From: Facklamia hominis CCUG 36813
GTDB taxonomy: Bacteria; Bacillota; Bacilli; Lactobacillales; Aerococcaceae
Length of the DNA: 64,000 nt
Assembly: GCF_000301035.1 (NCBI RefSeq)
Contig: NZ_JH932292.1
Location: forward strand, 496,001-560,000
Reading direction: 5' to 3'
Position 1 is the first letter of the stretch. Each line of letters starts with the position of its first letter. A model generated the notes under the pieces. That model was not told the DNA's origin. It searched no databases and saw only the letters and a list, made by a program, of their open reading frames with translations. This document shows, in pieces, positions 39,232 to 48,878 of this stretch. The position numbers and the translations under genes were made by a program.

Positions 39232-40152
39232 TTAATAATTTTCCAGACGATAGCCTAAATCATTAAGATTGGCCTGTCGATCGCGCCAGTCTTTTTGAAC
39301 CTTCACCCACAAGTCCAAATAGACCTTATCCGCTAATAAGTTTTCAATATCTCGTCGCGCCAAGCTTCCAATTTTTTTAATCATTTTTCCTTGGTGACCA
39401 ATAATAATTCCCTTTTGACTTTTTCGTTCCACAATGATACTTGCCTGAACTTCAACTTTATCATCTGGGTTACGTTGCATCGAATGAACCTGCACAGCAA
39501 CAGAATGCGGAATCTCCTCACGAGTCAACAAAAGGATTTTCTCACGGATTAATTCACTAACCACAAAATATTCAGGGTGATCCATCACTTGATCTGCCGG
39601 ATAATATTGTGGCCCATTGGGCATCTTTGCGACTAATGTATCTAATAAAGCTTGGATATTAATTCCTTCTTTAGCAGAAATAGGAATGACCGCTTCAAAA
39701 TTAAATAAGGCTTGATAGCTCTCGATCAACGGCAATAAGTCATCTGGGTGAATAAGGTCAATTTTATTGACGACTAGAAAAACAGGAACCTTGGCCTCAC
39801 GCACCTTGTCAATCACAAATTGATCACCAGGTCCCATTTTTTCAGAAGCGTTCACTAAGACACAGATCGCATCGACTCCATTCAATGCGCTGTAGGCTGT
39901 TTTGACCATGAACTCTCCTAACTCATGCTTAGGCTTATGAATACCTGGTGTATCAATAAAGACGATCTGAGCTTGTTCACGCGTATACACTCCTTGAATT
40001 CGATTCCGGGTCGTCTGAGCTTTATCCGACATAATCGCGATTTTTTGCCCAACAATTTGATTTAGTAGGGTTGATTTCCCGACATTTGGTCGACCAACCA
40101 AGGCCACAAAACCAGAATGATAGTCAGGATATAATGATTTTATAGATTCCAT
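39232..40152 (-). CDS. era: GTPase Era
   Basis: A 306-residue GTPase of 30S ribosome maturation. G1 GRPNVGKS (20-27), G3 DTPG, G4 NKID and the C-terminal KH domain ([16 protein letters not shown]) are all present, and the length is standard. It is part of the phoH-pgpH-ybeY-dgkA-era-recO operon shared across Bacilli. Confidence 0.97.
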   Translation of the reverse strand: MESIKSLYPDYHSGFVALVGRPNVGKSTLLNQIVGQKIAIMSDKAQTTRNRIQGVYTREQAQIVFIDTPGIHKPKHELGEFMVKTAYSALNGVDAICVLVNASEKMGPGDQFVIDKVREAKVPVFLVVNKIDLIHPDDLLPLIESYQALFNFEAVIPISAKEGINIQALLDTLVAKMPNGPQYYPADQVMDHPEYFVVSELIREKILLLTREEIPHSVAVQVHSMQRNPDDKVEVQASIIVERKSQKGIIIGHQGKMIKKIGSLARRDIENLLADKVYLDLWVKVQKDWRDRQANLNDLGYRLENY

Positions 40153-40172
40153 AAAACTCCTTTATCTATTCC

Positions 40173-40559
40173 TTAAAATAAGTTAATTAATTTCGGTAAA
40201 AATAATAAGCCACCAATCAAAACAGCTGCTAGAGCGGTTATTAAGACAGCGCCTGCTGCAACATCCTTAACCCGCTTGGCTATGGGATGCCACTGATTGC
40301 CAACAGTTAGGTCGGTCAAATACTCAAGGGCGGAGTTTACCATCTCTGCCACGATAACTTGACTTACAGTTAGTACCAATATCACCCACTCCAAGCTTGA
40401 AAAGGATAATCTTCCAGCTAGAGCGAAAACCAACCCCATAGTCACAGCATGAAAACGTAAATTACGTTCATGGCAAAAGGCGAAAACGATCCCTTGACAA
40501 GCTGTAATTACTGATTCTAAAAAATTGGTGTTTTTAAGATGTTTATCGACAGAGGCCAT
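40173..40559 (-). CDS. dgkA: Undecaprenol/diacylglycerol kinase DgkA
   Basis: A 128-residue small integral membrane kinase with three helices and the family signature (ERNLRFHAV, EMVNSALEYLTDL). In Firmicutes this enzyme phosphorylates undecaprenol, recycling the carrier lipid for wall synthesis. It overlaps ybeY by 17 bp and precedes era. Confidence 0.94.
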   Translation of the reverse strand: MASVDKHLKNTNFLESVITACQGIVFAFCHERNLRFHAVTMGLVFALAGRLSFSSLEWVILVLTVSQVIVAEMVNSALEYLTDLTVGNQWHPIAKRVKDVAAGAVLITALAAVLIGGLLFLPKLINLF

Positions 40560-41025
40560 ATTCTTTTAATACCTCATCTTGTAGGGCAAACATTTCTTTT
40601 TCTTCTTCAGCCGTTTGGTGGTCATACCCATTCAAATGCAGAAAACCATGAACCGCTAAAAAGCCTAATTCACGATCAATAGAATGACCGTACTCTATCG
40701 CTTGTTCTTTAGCTCGTTCAATTGAAATGATGATATCTCCTAAGTGCGGAGCAATCTGTGGACTCTCTTCCAATTCCACAAAAGAATCCAGTTCTAACCA
40801 CTCCTCACCTTCATTCAATGCAAAGGATAGCACATCCGTGGCTTGATCTTTATTGCGGAAATCCCGGTTCAATTGCTGTATACGCTCATTATCAACAATT
40901 GAAATGTCCACTTCACTGTGGGGATTGACCTCTAATTTTTTACTGGCTAAATTAATTAATTCCTTTAATAAATCGCTTTGATCTAGGGTAAGGTAATTTT
41001 CATCATCGATAATTTCAATGTTCAT
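40543..41025 (-). CDS. ybeY: Endoribonuclease YbeY (16S rRNA maturation)
   Basis: A 160-residue zinc-dependent RNase needed for 16S rRNA 3' processing. The metal-binding HGFLHLNGYDH and the RDKDATDVLSFAL-like block (NKDQATDVLSFALNEGE) are present. The second ATG (41025) has AAAGGAG at 8 nt and is preferred to the ATG at 41043, which precedes it. Overlaps dgkA. Confidence 0.95.
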   Translation of the reverse strand: MNIEIIDDENYLTLDQSDLLKELINLASKKLEVNPHSEVDISIVDNERIQQLNRDFRNKDQATDVLSFALNEGEEWLELDSFVELEESPQIAPHLGDIIISIERAKEQAIEYGHSIDRELGFLAVHGFLHLNGYDHQTAEEEKEMFALQDEVLKEYGLCR

Positions 41026-41045
41026 CTCATTAACTCCTTTCATAC

Positions 41046-43274
41046 TTAGTGGGGATACTCAATCCTTGTGTGGTACATAGACGCAATCCCCTTGATAATT
41101 GATTGACGAACCTTAAGTAATTCATCAGCCGTTAACTGACAATCGGCAAATTGTCCATCCTTCAATTTTGATTGGATTATTTGATCCAATAAATTTTCAA
41201 TGGATGTTTGATCATAGTGTTTCAATGTTCTAGACGCTGCTTCCATCGAATCAGCAATCATCGTAATCGCTGCTTCCTTAGTCTGAGGAATCGGGCCCGG
41301 ATACCGAAAATCAGCTTCCTCAACTGTAGGATCTGTCTCTTTGGCTTGATAGTAAAAATATTGAGTAGAGGTCGTTCCATGATGCTGTTGACAAATATCA
41401 ATAATTGATTGAGGGAGCCCCTCTTCTTGAAGTAATCTCACTCCCTCAGTGACATGATCGATAATAACCTGAGAAGATTCTTGAGGTGTCAGCATTTGAT
41501 GGGGAGACTCAATGCCACCTGACAAATTCTCCACAAAGAAGAGAGGATGGATCGTCTTGCCCACATCATGATAATAGGCTGCAACCCGTGTCAGTAAAGA
41601 ATCCCCACCAATCGTTTCAACGGCATTAGCTGCTAAATTTGCCACCATCATTGAATGGTGATAAGTTCCAGGAGCTTTTTCAATGAGACGCTTTAAAAGC
41701 GGGTGATTCAAATTTGCTAACTGATTTAGTGTCATCGGAGAACGACTAGATAGCAATTGATCATAATAGGGTTCCAAAAGTACCCATATTAAAAAACCGA
41801 ATAGATTAGATAAAACTGTCGATGCAAGAATCCAAAGAACTTGTTTTGAATTAACCGGTATCGATAAAGCACTCATAATAGGGATCGCTAAAAACAATTG
41901 CCCCAATAGTGTATAAAGAAAGAAGCGCTGTCTTCTAAACGATCGTTTAATTTCTCCTTGCCAAAGAATATATATGACCGTTAAAAGGCTGGATAACAGA
42001 TAAAACAGGCTAACATAAATCACCAGGGTCTGGCTTTCATTATTTGTAAGTACAAAGATGGCAAAAATATGAACAACTAGAACAAATAGTAAACTATGCT
42101 TCAAATTAGTTTTAGTATAAAGAAGCAAAGGGAAAACAGCCATCGGCACTAAAAGATTCGCATATAAAAAGTGATGGATCTGTAGCCATTGACTCAATTC
42201 AATACTTAGCAATGCTCCGGCAAGGATAATGGCATAAGCTGTCAAGTTCTTACTTTTTTGATCCAAGTCTGATCGATCGAAACCTACATAAAACAACCTT
42301 ACTAATAAAAGTCCATGGATTAGGATGAGTCCCAAGAAAACCCATATTTTCATCGAATTTTTCTGTCGATTTAAATAGCCGTAAAGTTCTAATTGTCGCA
42401 AATTAGTTGGCTTAATCACATGTCCAGCTTGAATAATTACTTGACCTTGTAAAATATAAGAAGTTTGAACATTCGCTTCTGCTTCATCTTTTAATCGTTT
42501 TGTTTCACTTTCAGAATAAATCAAAGTTGGTTTGATCGAATAACTTAAAATATTTAAAGCGAGCTGCTGAAGTTCTAAAGGTAAAGATCCAGCTGCCATT
42601 TGCGTTCTTATATTAAGAAGTTCTTGGCCAAGCTGACTAGCACTTAATTCTTGGCTCATCGTGTCTTTAATCACTTGAAGCAATTCGTCTTGTAGTAAAT
42701 CCAAGTCCTGAGCATCCAACAGTAGGAGCAGACGCAAATTATCTTGTCGTAATTGATCAATTAATGCTTGTAAGTCTGCAGGTGGATCTAGAAAAACTAG
42801 CTGGGCTAAGACACTTTGAAGGCTCGGTGATAATTCATCGAAACTTAGAGACTGCGATGCTTCAGGAAGATATTGCTTGATCTGTTCAAGATCAATAGAT
42901 TGATCCGGCCCTTTATCCTTAATAAGCTCAACTAATTGCGACTGGGTATAAGTTCGATTCTTCCACTCGCGAACATAGGAGAAAAACTGATCCAAACGAT
43001 CTCGTTCTATTTCAAGTAGATCTTCTTGAAAAACATAAATATCTGCAATCGCTTCTCGAGCTCGTTGCCGATTTAACTGAGTTTGATAGCTATCTTCCAT
43101 CGTCGAAGGGGCTAATATTGTCACATCCGATACGTGGTTAACTTTAAAATCATAGGACCTCGGCTGGACATGATGGTACCCGATAAGTGCAATTAAGCCA
43201 CTTAAAATAGCAATGATGAATACTGAATAAAAAGGGCCCAGCTTTTCATAAAAAACTTGTAGTCGCCGATTCAT
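41046..43274 (-). CDS. pgpH: 7TM-HD cyclic-di-AMP phosphodiesterase PgpH
   Basis: A 742-residue membrane protein: N-terminal helix, a large extracytoplasmic 7TMR-HDED domain (about 45-300), seven helices (about 305-500) and a cytoplasmic HD domain with HD at about 569 (YYHDVGKTIHP). In Listeria and others this class hydrolyses c-di-AMP and controls osmotic and wall homeostasis. Between phoH and ybeY, as in B. subtilis (yqfF). Confidence 0.94.
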   Translation of the reverse strand: MNRRLQVFYEKLGPFYSVFIIAILSGLIALIGYHHVQPRSYDFKVNHVSDVTILAPSTMEDSYQTQLNRQRAREAIADIYVFQEDLLEIERDRLDQFFSYVREWKNRTYTQSQLVELIKDKGPDQSIDLEQIKQYLPEASQSLSFDELSPSLQSVLAQLVFLDPPADLQALIDQLRQDNLRLLLLLDAQDLDLLQDELLQVIKDTMSQELSASQLGQELLNIRTQMAAGSLPLELQQLALNILSYSIKPTLIYSESETKRLKDEAEANVQTSYILQGQVIIQAGHVIKPTNLRQLELYGYLNRQKNSMKIWVFLGLILIHGLLLVRLFYVGFDRSDLDQKSKNLTAYAIILAGALLSIELSQWLQIHHFLYANLLVPMAVFPLLLYTKTNLKHSLLFVLVVHIFAIFVLTNNESQTLVIYVSLFYLLSSLLTVIYILWQGEIKRSFRRQRFFLYTLLGQLFLAIPIMSALSIPVNSKQVLWILASTVLSNLFGFLIWVLLEPYYDQLLSSRSPMTLNQLANLNHPLLKRLIEKAPGTYHHSMMVANLAANAVETIGGDSLLTRVAAYYHDVGKTIHPLFFVENLSGGIESPHQMLTPQESSQVIIDHVTEGVRLLQEEGLPQSIIDICQQHHGTTSTQYFYYQAKETDPTVEEADFRYPGPIPQTKEAAITMIADSMEAASRTLKHYDQTSIENLLDQIIQSKLKDGQFADCQLTADELLKVRQSIIKGIASMYHTRIEYPH

Positions 43275-43294
43275 GGCAATCTCTCCTTATTTTT

Positions 43295-44260
43295 TTAAGT
43301 AGCCTGACTATACGCCTTAATAATTTCTGCGACAACTGGATGACGTACAACATCCATTTCATCAAAACTAACAAACTGAATCCCTTGAATCCCTCTCAAA
43401 TGTTCTCTAGCATGAATAAGACCTGATTGAACACCCTTAGGAAGATCAATTTGAGTTTGGTCGCCATTAATGATCATTTTAGATCCAAATCCTAATCGGG
43501 TTAAGAACATTTTCATTTGAGCTGTCGTCGTATTTTGTGCTTCATCTAAAATCACAAAAGCATCATCTAGGGTCCGTCCGCGCATATAGGCTAGAGGTGC
43601 AATCTCAATAACCCCTCGTTCCATTAATCGGTTGGTATGCTCAGCACCATAGACAGCATATAGCGCATCATAGATTGGCCGCAAATATGGATCAACCTTT
43701 TCCTTTAAATCTCCTGGTAAAAAGCCTAAATTCTCCCCTGCTTCAACTGCTGGACGCGTTAAAATTAACTTCTTGACCTTCCCTTCACGCATCGCTTGAA
43801 CAGCCATTACAACGGCTAAAAATGTTTTTCCGGTTCCAGCTGGACCAATACCAAACACCATATCTTTCTTTTCAATGGCCTGAATATACTGTAACTGACC
43901 ATAGGTCTTACAACGAATAGCAGATCCTTCAGCTGTTCGGCCAATTACCCGATCATATAGATCGATAAAATGATCGATCTGATTATTCTTAGCCATCTTA
44001 ATCGCCGTTACCAGATCCATTTGTCGAAGAGGAATGCCTCGCTCTAACAAGGCTAAAAGGTTCAAGATGATCGATCGCACTTGTTGTGTTGAGAGCTCAT
44101 CATCCGACTCAATAGAGATGACCTCCCCCCGATTAGCAATCATTACATCAAAAGCCTCTTCTAATTGACGCAAATTCTTATCATGATTACCTAAGATTTG
44201 TAATAACCACTCTGTGTTTGATACATTTACTTGACTTGTATAGGCTCCACGTTGATTCAA
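43295..44260 (-). CDS. phoH: PhoH family ATPase
   Basis: A 321-residue RNA-metabolism ATPase. Walker A is in GIGPAGTGKTFLAVV and Walker B in FVILDEAQN. The start is taken as TTG 44260, which has AAAGGAG 8 nt upstream and gives the usual PhoH length. The frame is open up to a TTG at 44317, which lacks a ribosome binding site; a -10-like TATAAT lies at 44327-44332, so transcription probably starts inside that extra stretch. First gene of the phoH-pgpH-ybeY-dgkA-era-recO block. Confidence 0.92.
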   Translation of the reverse strand: MNQRGAYTSQVNVSNTEWLLQILGNHDKNLRQLEEAFDVMIANRGEVISIESDDELSTQQVRSIILNLLALLERGIPLRQMDLVTAIKMAKNNQIDHFIDLYDRVIGRTAEGSAIRCKTYGQLQYIQAIEKKDMVFGIGPAGTGKTFLAVVMAVQAMREGKVKKLILTRPAVEAGENLGFLPGDLKEKVDPYLRPIYDALYAVYGAEHTNRLMERGVIEIAPLAYMRGRTLDDAFVILDEAQNTTTAQMKMFLTRLGFGSKMIINGDQTQIDLPKGVQSGLIHAREHLRGIQGIQFVSFDEMDVVRHPVVAEIIKAYSQAT

Positions 44261-44366
44261 TCCTCGTTCTCCTTTATTATCCTGATTTACTTTTAGATTA
44301 CCATAAAAAGTAGCCAATGAGTATCATTATAGCTTGTTGAATGGTATTTTGCTGGCTTTGTTCGAT

Positions 44367-44394
44367 AAAAAAAGAAGGGGGCAAGCCCCCTCTC
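44367..44394 (-). terminator. Terminator after rpsU
   Basis: On the minus strand GGGGGC-TT-GCCCCC is followed by TTCTTTTTTT. Confidence 0.9.
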
Positions 44395-44446
44395 TTTTCA
44401 TGAAAATAAAAATTTTCAATATTTCATTTTTGCTTATGCGCTACGT

Positions 44447-44620
44447 CTAATACTTACGTTTACGAGCGGCTTCTGATTTCTTCTTACGACGAACACTTGG
44501 TTTTTCGTAAAATTCACGTTTACGCGCTTCTCTCAAAGTACCTGTTTTAGAAACGTTACGCTTAAAGCGGCGAAGAGCGTCATCCAAAGATTCGTTATCA
44601 CGAACAATTGTTTTTGACAT
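44447..44620 (-). CDS. rpsU: 30S ribosomal protein S21
   Basis: A 57-residue small-subunit protein ([20 protein letters not shown] start, basic C-terminus SEAARKRKY) matching bacterial S21. Start ATG is preceded by GGAGGGAGGGG. It is upstream of phoH with its own terminator. Confidence 0.97.
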   Translation of the reverse strand: MSKTIVRDNESLDDALRRFKRNVSKTGTLREARKREFYEKPSVRRKKKSEAARKRKY

Positions 44621-44751
44621 ATGGTTCCCCTCCCTCCGAGCTTATAGTAACCTTTCTTAGAATTAATCTTCTAAACAAAGTCCTTTTAGAATTATACCAC
44701 GATTCCATTCAGATGCAAAGTCTAGAAATTATTTTTTGGCAATAAATCGAT

Positions 44752-45246
44752 TTATTGAAGCTCACTTTCAGGGAGAAGTTGGCAATCTTCACATAAACCA
44801 AAGACTTCAAAACGATGTGATAACACCTTGACACTGGATAGATCCGTATGGACCTCTTCTAAGGGACAAGCATCCAGTACTAAAGCTTTTCCGCAATTCA
44901 CACAGATAAAATGATGATGGTGATGATGACAATCGTGACCTAATTGGCAAGATAAACGAAAAAGTTGTTCATTTTGGTACTCAGTCGATTCCAGAAGTCC
45001 AATTTCTACAAAATCATACAAGTTACGATAGGTAGTATTATAGGACATCGTTGGATAAATTTCTTCCAAAGCCTTATGAATCGTGAGCGCCGTCAAATAT
45101 CGTTGGTTATCTGCAAATAAACTAAGAATCTCTGTCCGCTTTTTGGTAATCTTAAATCCTGCCTCCCTTAACTGTTGATGCCCCAACTCAATCAGTCGAT
45201 TCACTTCCGTTGAATAGGGAGTTTTTTTCAAGTGAACTGGCTTCAT
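44752..45246 (-). CDS. Fur family metalloregulator
   Basis: A 164-residue regulator with the Fur winged helix (GFKITKKRTEILSLF, MSYNTTYRNLYDFVEIGLLE) and C-terminal dimerisation domain: a His-rich metal site (HDCHHHHHHFICVNCG) and a second pair CEDC forming the structural zinc site. It could be Fur, Zur or PerR; the DACPLEEV stretch after CVNC looks more Zur/Fur than PerR, with low certainty. ATG 45246 has AAGGAAG upstream. Divergent from the PPDK regulatory gene; an iron/cobalamin-type ABC importer lies 0.9 kb away and is a plausible target. Confidence 0.88.
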   Translation of the reverse strand: MKPVHLKKTPYSTEVNRLIELGHQQLREAGFKITKKRTEILSLFADNQRYLTALTIHKALEEIYPTMSYNTTYRNLYDFVEIGLLESTEYQNEQLFRLSCQLGHDCHHHHHHFICVNCGKALVLDACPLEEVHTDLSSVKVLSHRFEVFGLCEDCQLLPESELQ

Positions 45247-45259
45247 AATTCTCACTTCC

Positions 45260-45273
45260 TTATAATATGATAA
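45260..45273. promoter_or_regulatory. Candidate operator in front of the Fur-family gene
   Basis: TTATAATATGATAA is a near-palindrome (12 of 14 positions) next to the Shine-Dalgarno of the Fur-type gene and over its probable -10 region. An autoregulatory site is plausible; the match to known Fur or PerR boxes is only partial. Confidence 0.35.
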
Positions 45274-45313
45274 ACTATGCATAAACAATCATCTAAAACA
45301 TAGGAGTGTACTC

Positions 45314-46138
45314 ATGACACAAGCTATCCCATCAATTCATCTCTTCCTGATTTCTGACTCTATCGGTGAAACAGCCCTAAAAGTTGCCCAGGCTGCTATT
45401 GTTCAATTTCCTAGTATAGAGTCAGTATTACACAAATGGGTTTTTATTTCAAAAGATGAGGACCTAAGTTCTTTGAAAAAGAGTTTAATCGATCATCAAG
45501 GCATTGCTCTTCTAACTCTGGCTGACCAAAACCTTGCAGAGGAAATCACTCAATTTTGCCAGACCCATGACTTAGACTATTTCAATCTACTTCAACCTTT
45601 AACACAACTAATTGAAAAACGAACTCTGGTCAAACCTAGCCAAGAAGCTGGAGCCCAACACGAACTGGATGCTGCTTATTTTAAGCGCATTGAAGCCATG
45701 GAATTTGCTAGTAAATACGACGACGGAAACAATCCGTCCATTTTTGATGAAGCCGACATCCTACTACTAGGCATCTCCCGCACTTCAAAAACCCCCTTAT
45801 CCATGTATCTAGCCACCTTAGGCTACAAGGTCACCAATCTCCCTTTGATCCCAGAAAATTCACTTCCCGACTCGCTCTTTAAAATCGACCGCAAAAAGAT
45901 CATCGGTCTAACAAATGACCTTGAAATCATTCAAAAATTTAGACAAAAACGCATGGAAGAGTTTGGTATCCAAGGAGCCAGTCAATACGCTTCCCGCAGT
46001 CGTATTCAAGCAGAATTAGACTATGCCGATCAAATATATCAACAACTCGAGTGCCCAGTGATTAATGTTGCTGATCGTTCTATCGAAGAAACTGCCCAAC
46101 TCATCATCCAGGATATGGACAATGCAATCAATCACTGA
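45314..46138 (+). CDS. Pyruvate, phosphate dikinase regulatory protein (DUF299 kinase/phosphorylase)
   Basis: A 274-residue bifunctional ADP-dependent kinase and phosphorylase controlling pyruvate-phosphate dikinase or PEP synthase by threonine phosphorylation. It shows SDSIGETALKVAQAA at the start and the P-loop-like LLGISRTSKTPLSMYLA. Its 3' end overlaps the convergent ABC ATPase gene by 7 bp with no terminator between. No ppdK is in the window, so its partner lies elsewhere. In B. subtilis the homologue is YqfL. Confidence 0.93.
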   Translation: MTQAIPSIHLFLISDSIGETALKVAQAAIVQFPSIESVLHKWVFISKDEDLSSLKKSLIDHQGIALLTLADQNLAEEITQFCQTHDLDYFNLLQPLTQLIEKRTLVKPSQEAGAQHELDAAYFKRIEAMEFASKYDDGNNPSIFDEADILLLGISRTSKTPLSMYLATLGYKVTNLPLIPENSLPDSLFKIDRKKIIGLTNDLEIIQKFRQKRMEEFGIQGASQYASRSRIQAELDYADQIYQQLECPVINVADRSIEETAQLIIQDMDNAINH

Positions 46139-46896
46139 TCCTTTAACCACTCTTGATACAATTGAAGCAAATATGATCGCACATCCATATCATATGCCGC
46201 ATTAAGATTAGAATCAGCCAAACTCTCCTGGATAGGCCCACATGACAGGGCCTGTCCATTTTTTAAAAGCAAAGCATGGCTACCATATTTTTTAGCGAGG
46301 GACAAGTCATGCACCACTGAAACAATAATCCGGTCACCTTGACCTAACCACTCTTTTAGACCATCATATAAACGTTTTTGATAATTAAGATCAATAAAGT
46401 TACTGGGTTCATCTAATAACAAAATCGATGGTTCTTGAGCAAAGGCTTGACTCAAGAACACCTTTTGTCGTTCTCCTCCAGACAGATTATTCAAAGAATC
46501 TCTTCGCTTATGAACAATCCCTGTATCGTTCAAATAATGATTAACGAGTTGCCAATCCTTAGTTGTCAGATTTTTTAAGAAGCCTTTTAAATAGGGATAC
46601 CTCCCCAATGCGACCACTTCTTCTACCAAATAATCATGAGAAAGGGACTGAATTTGAGGTAAGAACGCCATGTGCCTAGCTTTTTCTAGGTTAGAATATG
46701 TCTTTAGATCTCGTCCCTTCAAAAAAATGGATCCCCTATAATCCATTTCACCAGAAAGCGCCTTTAAAAAACTTGATTTCCCAGCACCATTTGGCCCACA
46801 AATCATCCACCATTGACCGACCATTAAGTCCAAACTTGCTAACTCAAATAGGACTTGATCTTTTATCTGGATCGATACGTCTTTACACTCTAACAT
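46132..46896 (-). CDS. ABC importer ATP-binding protein (FecE/BtuD type)
   Basis: A 254-residue ATPase with GPNGAGKSSFLKAL, LSGGERQKVF, LLLDEPSNFID and the switch VVHD. The layout matches iron-siderophore, haem or cobalamin import ATPases. Start overlaps the permease stop by 7 bp, so it is the last gene of the binding protein-permease-ATPase operon. Confidence 0.92.
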   Translation of the reverse strand: MLECKDVSIQIKDQVLFELASLDLMVGQWWMICGPNGAGKSSFLKALSGEMDYRGSIFLKGRDLKTYSNLEKARHMAFLPQIQSLSHDYLVEEVVALGRYPYLKGFLKNLTTKDWQLVNHYLNDTGIVHKRRDSLNNLSGGERQKVFLSQAFAQEPSILLLDEPSNFIDLNYQKRLYDGLKEWLGQGDRIIVSVVHDLSLAKKYGSHALLLKNGQALSCGPIQESLADSNLNAAYDMDVRSYLLQLYQEWLKDQ

Positions 46897-47936
46897 ACGC
46901 CACCTCGTGTTCGTTTGACTAATAAATAGAAAAAGATGAGTGTTCCAATAATGGATGTGATAATACCAATCGGAATCTCTAAAGGACGGATCAAAGTTCG
47001 TGCAACCAAATCAGCTACGGCTAAAAAATTCCCCCCTAAAAACAGGCTCACGGCTACCAAATAGCGATGATTCGACCCAACAATCATTCGACTCATATGA
47101 GGAATAATCAAGCCCACAAAGGCAATTGATCCCGCTACCGCCACACTCAAGCCTACCTGAATCGAAACTAAGATTAATAAAAGTAGACGGACACGATAAA
47201 CATTGACCCCTAGATTACGAGCCTGCTCCCCTCCTAAAGCAAGAGCATTCAGGTCTTGGCTATAACGATAAAGAAACAACACATTAATCACTAAAGCAAA
47301 GGCTAAAATGCAAGCATCATGATAAGTTGTCGCAGATAGCGAACCAAGTGTCCAAAATACTAAGGTTTGCAGCTGATCTTTGGCTAACAAAAGCAATAAA
47401 TTTAATCCCGCAGAAACTAACATTGAGAAAATAATTCCTACTAAAATTAAACTTTGATGGCTTAGTCGTTGATCAAACAAACGAGTAAAGGTCAAGACAA
47501 GTAACAAGGAAATAAAAGCAAAAGTTGCAGCTAAGATAAAACGACTATCAAATTGATACACAGAAAAATGAGGAAAATAAAGAATCGCTAATCCAGCTCC
47601 TAAAGCAGCTCCAGAAGAAACCCCTAATGTAGACCCGTCTGCCAAGGGGTTTTTTAATAAACTCTGCATGGTCAGCCCAGCCAATGATAAGCCTGCTCCA
47701 ATCAAAAAAGCATTCAATATACGCGGCAAACGAACCGCTAAAATAATCGTCTGATTGGATGGATTTAAACCGCTCCACTCCTCTTTGAAAAGGGAAACCA
47801 GAGAAAGGTAAACCTGGTGAAATGAGATAGATACAGATCCCCACACTAAACAAAGCCCAAGGATCATCAAACTGATCATTGGGCCTAGGATCCAAATTAA
47901 GAGGAGCCGTTTATTTTTCTTCATATACAAATTCAT
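46890..47936 (-). CDS. ABC importer permease, FecCD/BtuC family
   Basis: A 348-residue protein with about ten membrane helices and family motifs (RLPRILNAFLIGAGLSLAG, LLKNPLADGSTLGVSSGAAL, GSIAFVGLIIPHMSR). It forms the channel for siderophore, haem or cobalamin uptake. Two in-frame ATGs (47936, 47924) could start it; both overlap the end of the binding-protein gene, so coupling is likely. Confidence 0.92.
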   Translation of the reverse strand: MNLYMKKNKRLLLIWILGPMISLMILGLCLVWGSVSISFHQVYLSLVSLFKEEWSGLNPSNQTIILAVRLPRILNAFLIGAGLSLAGLTMQSLLKNPLADGSTLGVSSGAALGAGLAILYFPHFSVYQFDSRFILAATFAFISLLLVLTFTRLFDQRLSHQSLILVGIIFSMLVSAGLNLLLLLAKDQLQTLVFWTLGSLSATTYHDACILAFALVINVLFLYRYSQDLNALALGGEQARNLGVNVYRVRLLLLILVSIQVGLSVAVAGSIAFVGLIIPHMSRMIVGSNHRYLVAVSLFLGGNFLAVADLVARTLIRPLEIPIGIITSIIGTLIFFYLLVKRTRGGVC

Positions 47937-48834
47937 ACAAGGACTTCATAGCATCTACTAAACGAGGTCCTGGACGTGTAAAGGAGGAATTATCAGCTGC
48001 AAAGACTTTTTTATCTTTAACAGCTGCCACATCTGCCCAAGCTTCACGACCTAAAATTTCGTCAACGGCTGATGGCGCCCCTTCATCCATCGGCATAAAG
48101 CTCGTTACAATGTATGATGGATTTAACTTCAAGACCTGTTCCTCAGAGACTTCAACGAAGCCATCTTGATCCTTAAAAATGTTATCTAATCCTAATAAGT
48201 TACCTAATTCATCCATGAAGGTATTCTTACCAGCAGTCCATAAACCAAATTCAATTGGAGAAATTTCATAATAGACTGAATTTGAATCGAGGTTCTTTTG
48301 ACTGGCTTTGTCTTGATATTCTTTAAAAGAAGCTTTCATATCTTCAATTAATTGACTGGCTTCATCTTCATGTCCAACTAATTGTCCTAATAACTCAATC
48401 GAATGATACACTTCCTCGATCGTTTGAGCGTCTGTGATAAAGACTTTAATGCCTAAATCTTCCAACTGCTTTAATTGATCTTCACTTAAAGACATCTTGG
48501 AAGCAATTACTAATTGAGGATCTTTAGCGATAATTTCTTCCACGTTCATTTCTTGACCCGTTGTAATGGATGGAATAGATTCTACCTTATCTGCAGGATA
48601 ATCCACGTAATCTCCACGTGCAATAATTGTATCCCCCGCACCAATTGCGAATAAGATTTCAGCATCAGACGGCATTAAGGTTACGACTTTATCTACTTTT
48701 CCTTCTTCTAAAACAAGCTCTCGACCTGCCATATCTTCAATGGTTAACTCTTCTGCCGAAACTGGACTCGTCAAGAACAAGGTTAAACATAGAAAAGCTA
48801 GTAACAATTGCCATTTCAATAATCTTTTTTTCAT
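47911..48834 (-). CDS. Substrate-binding protein of a BtuF/FecB-type ABC importer, without lipobox
   Basis: A 307-residue PF01497-type binding protein (ELTIEDMAGRELVLEEG, VVTLMPSDAEILFAIGAGD) that should deliver a metal chelate, haem or cobalamin to the permease. The signal peptide has a typical signal peptidase I site (SPVSA, then EE). The only Cys (position 16) lies within the hydrophobic core, after Leu, which is not a lipobox. Gram-positive binding proteins are usually lipoproteins, so the mode of anchoring is unclear. First gene of the operon; RBS AAGGAG. Confidence 0.9.
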   Translation of the reverse strand: MKKRLLKWQLLLAFLCLTLFLTSPVSAEELTIEDMAGRELVLEEGKVDKVVTLMPSDAEILFAIGAGDTIIARGDYVDYPADKVESIPSITTGQEMNVEEIIAKDPQLVIASKMSLSEDQLKQLEDLGIKVFITDAQTIEEVYHSIELLGQLVGHEDEASQLIEDMKASFKEYQDKASQKNLDSNSVYYEISPIEFGLWTAGKNTFMDELGNLLGLDNIFKDQDGFVEVSEEQVLKLNPSYIVTSFMPMDEGAPSAVDEILGREAWADVAAVKDKKVFAADNSSFTRPGPRLVDAMKSLYEFVYEEK

Positions 48835-48868
48835 AAGACATCTCCTTTTTTAAAAATTTATCACACAA

Positions 48869-48877
48869 ATTATAACA
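48869..48877 (-). promoter_or_regulatory. Extended -10 promoter of the ABC importer operon
   Basis: TGTTATAAT on the minus strand, just past and partly beyond the Crp/Fnr stop codon region, 35 bp before the binding-protein ATG. Confidence 0.6.
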
Positions 48878-48878
48878 T

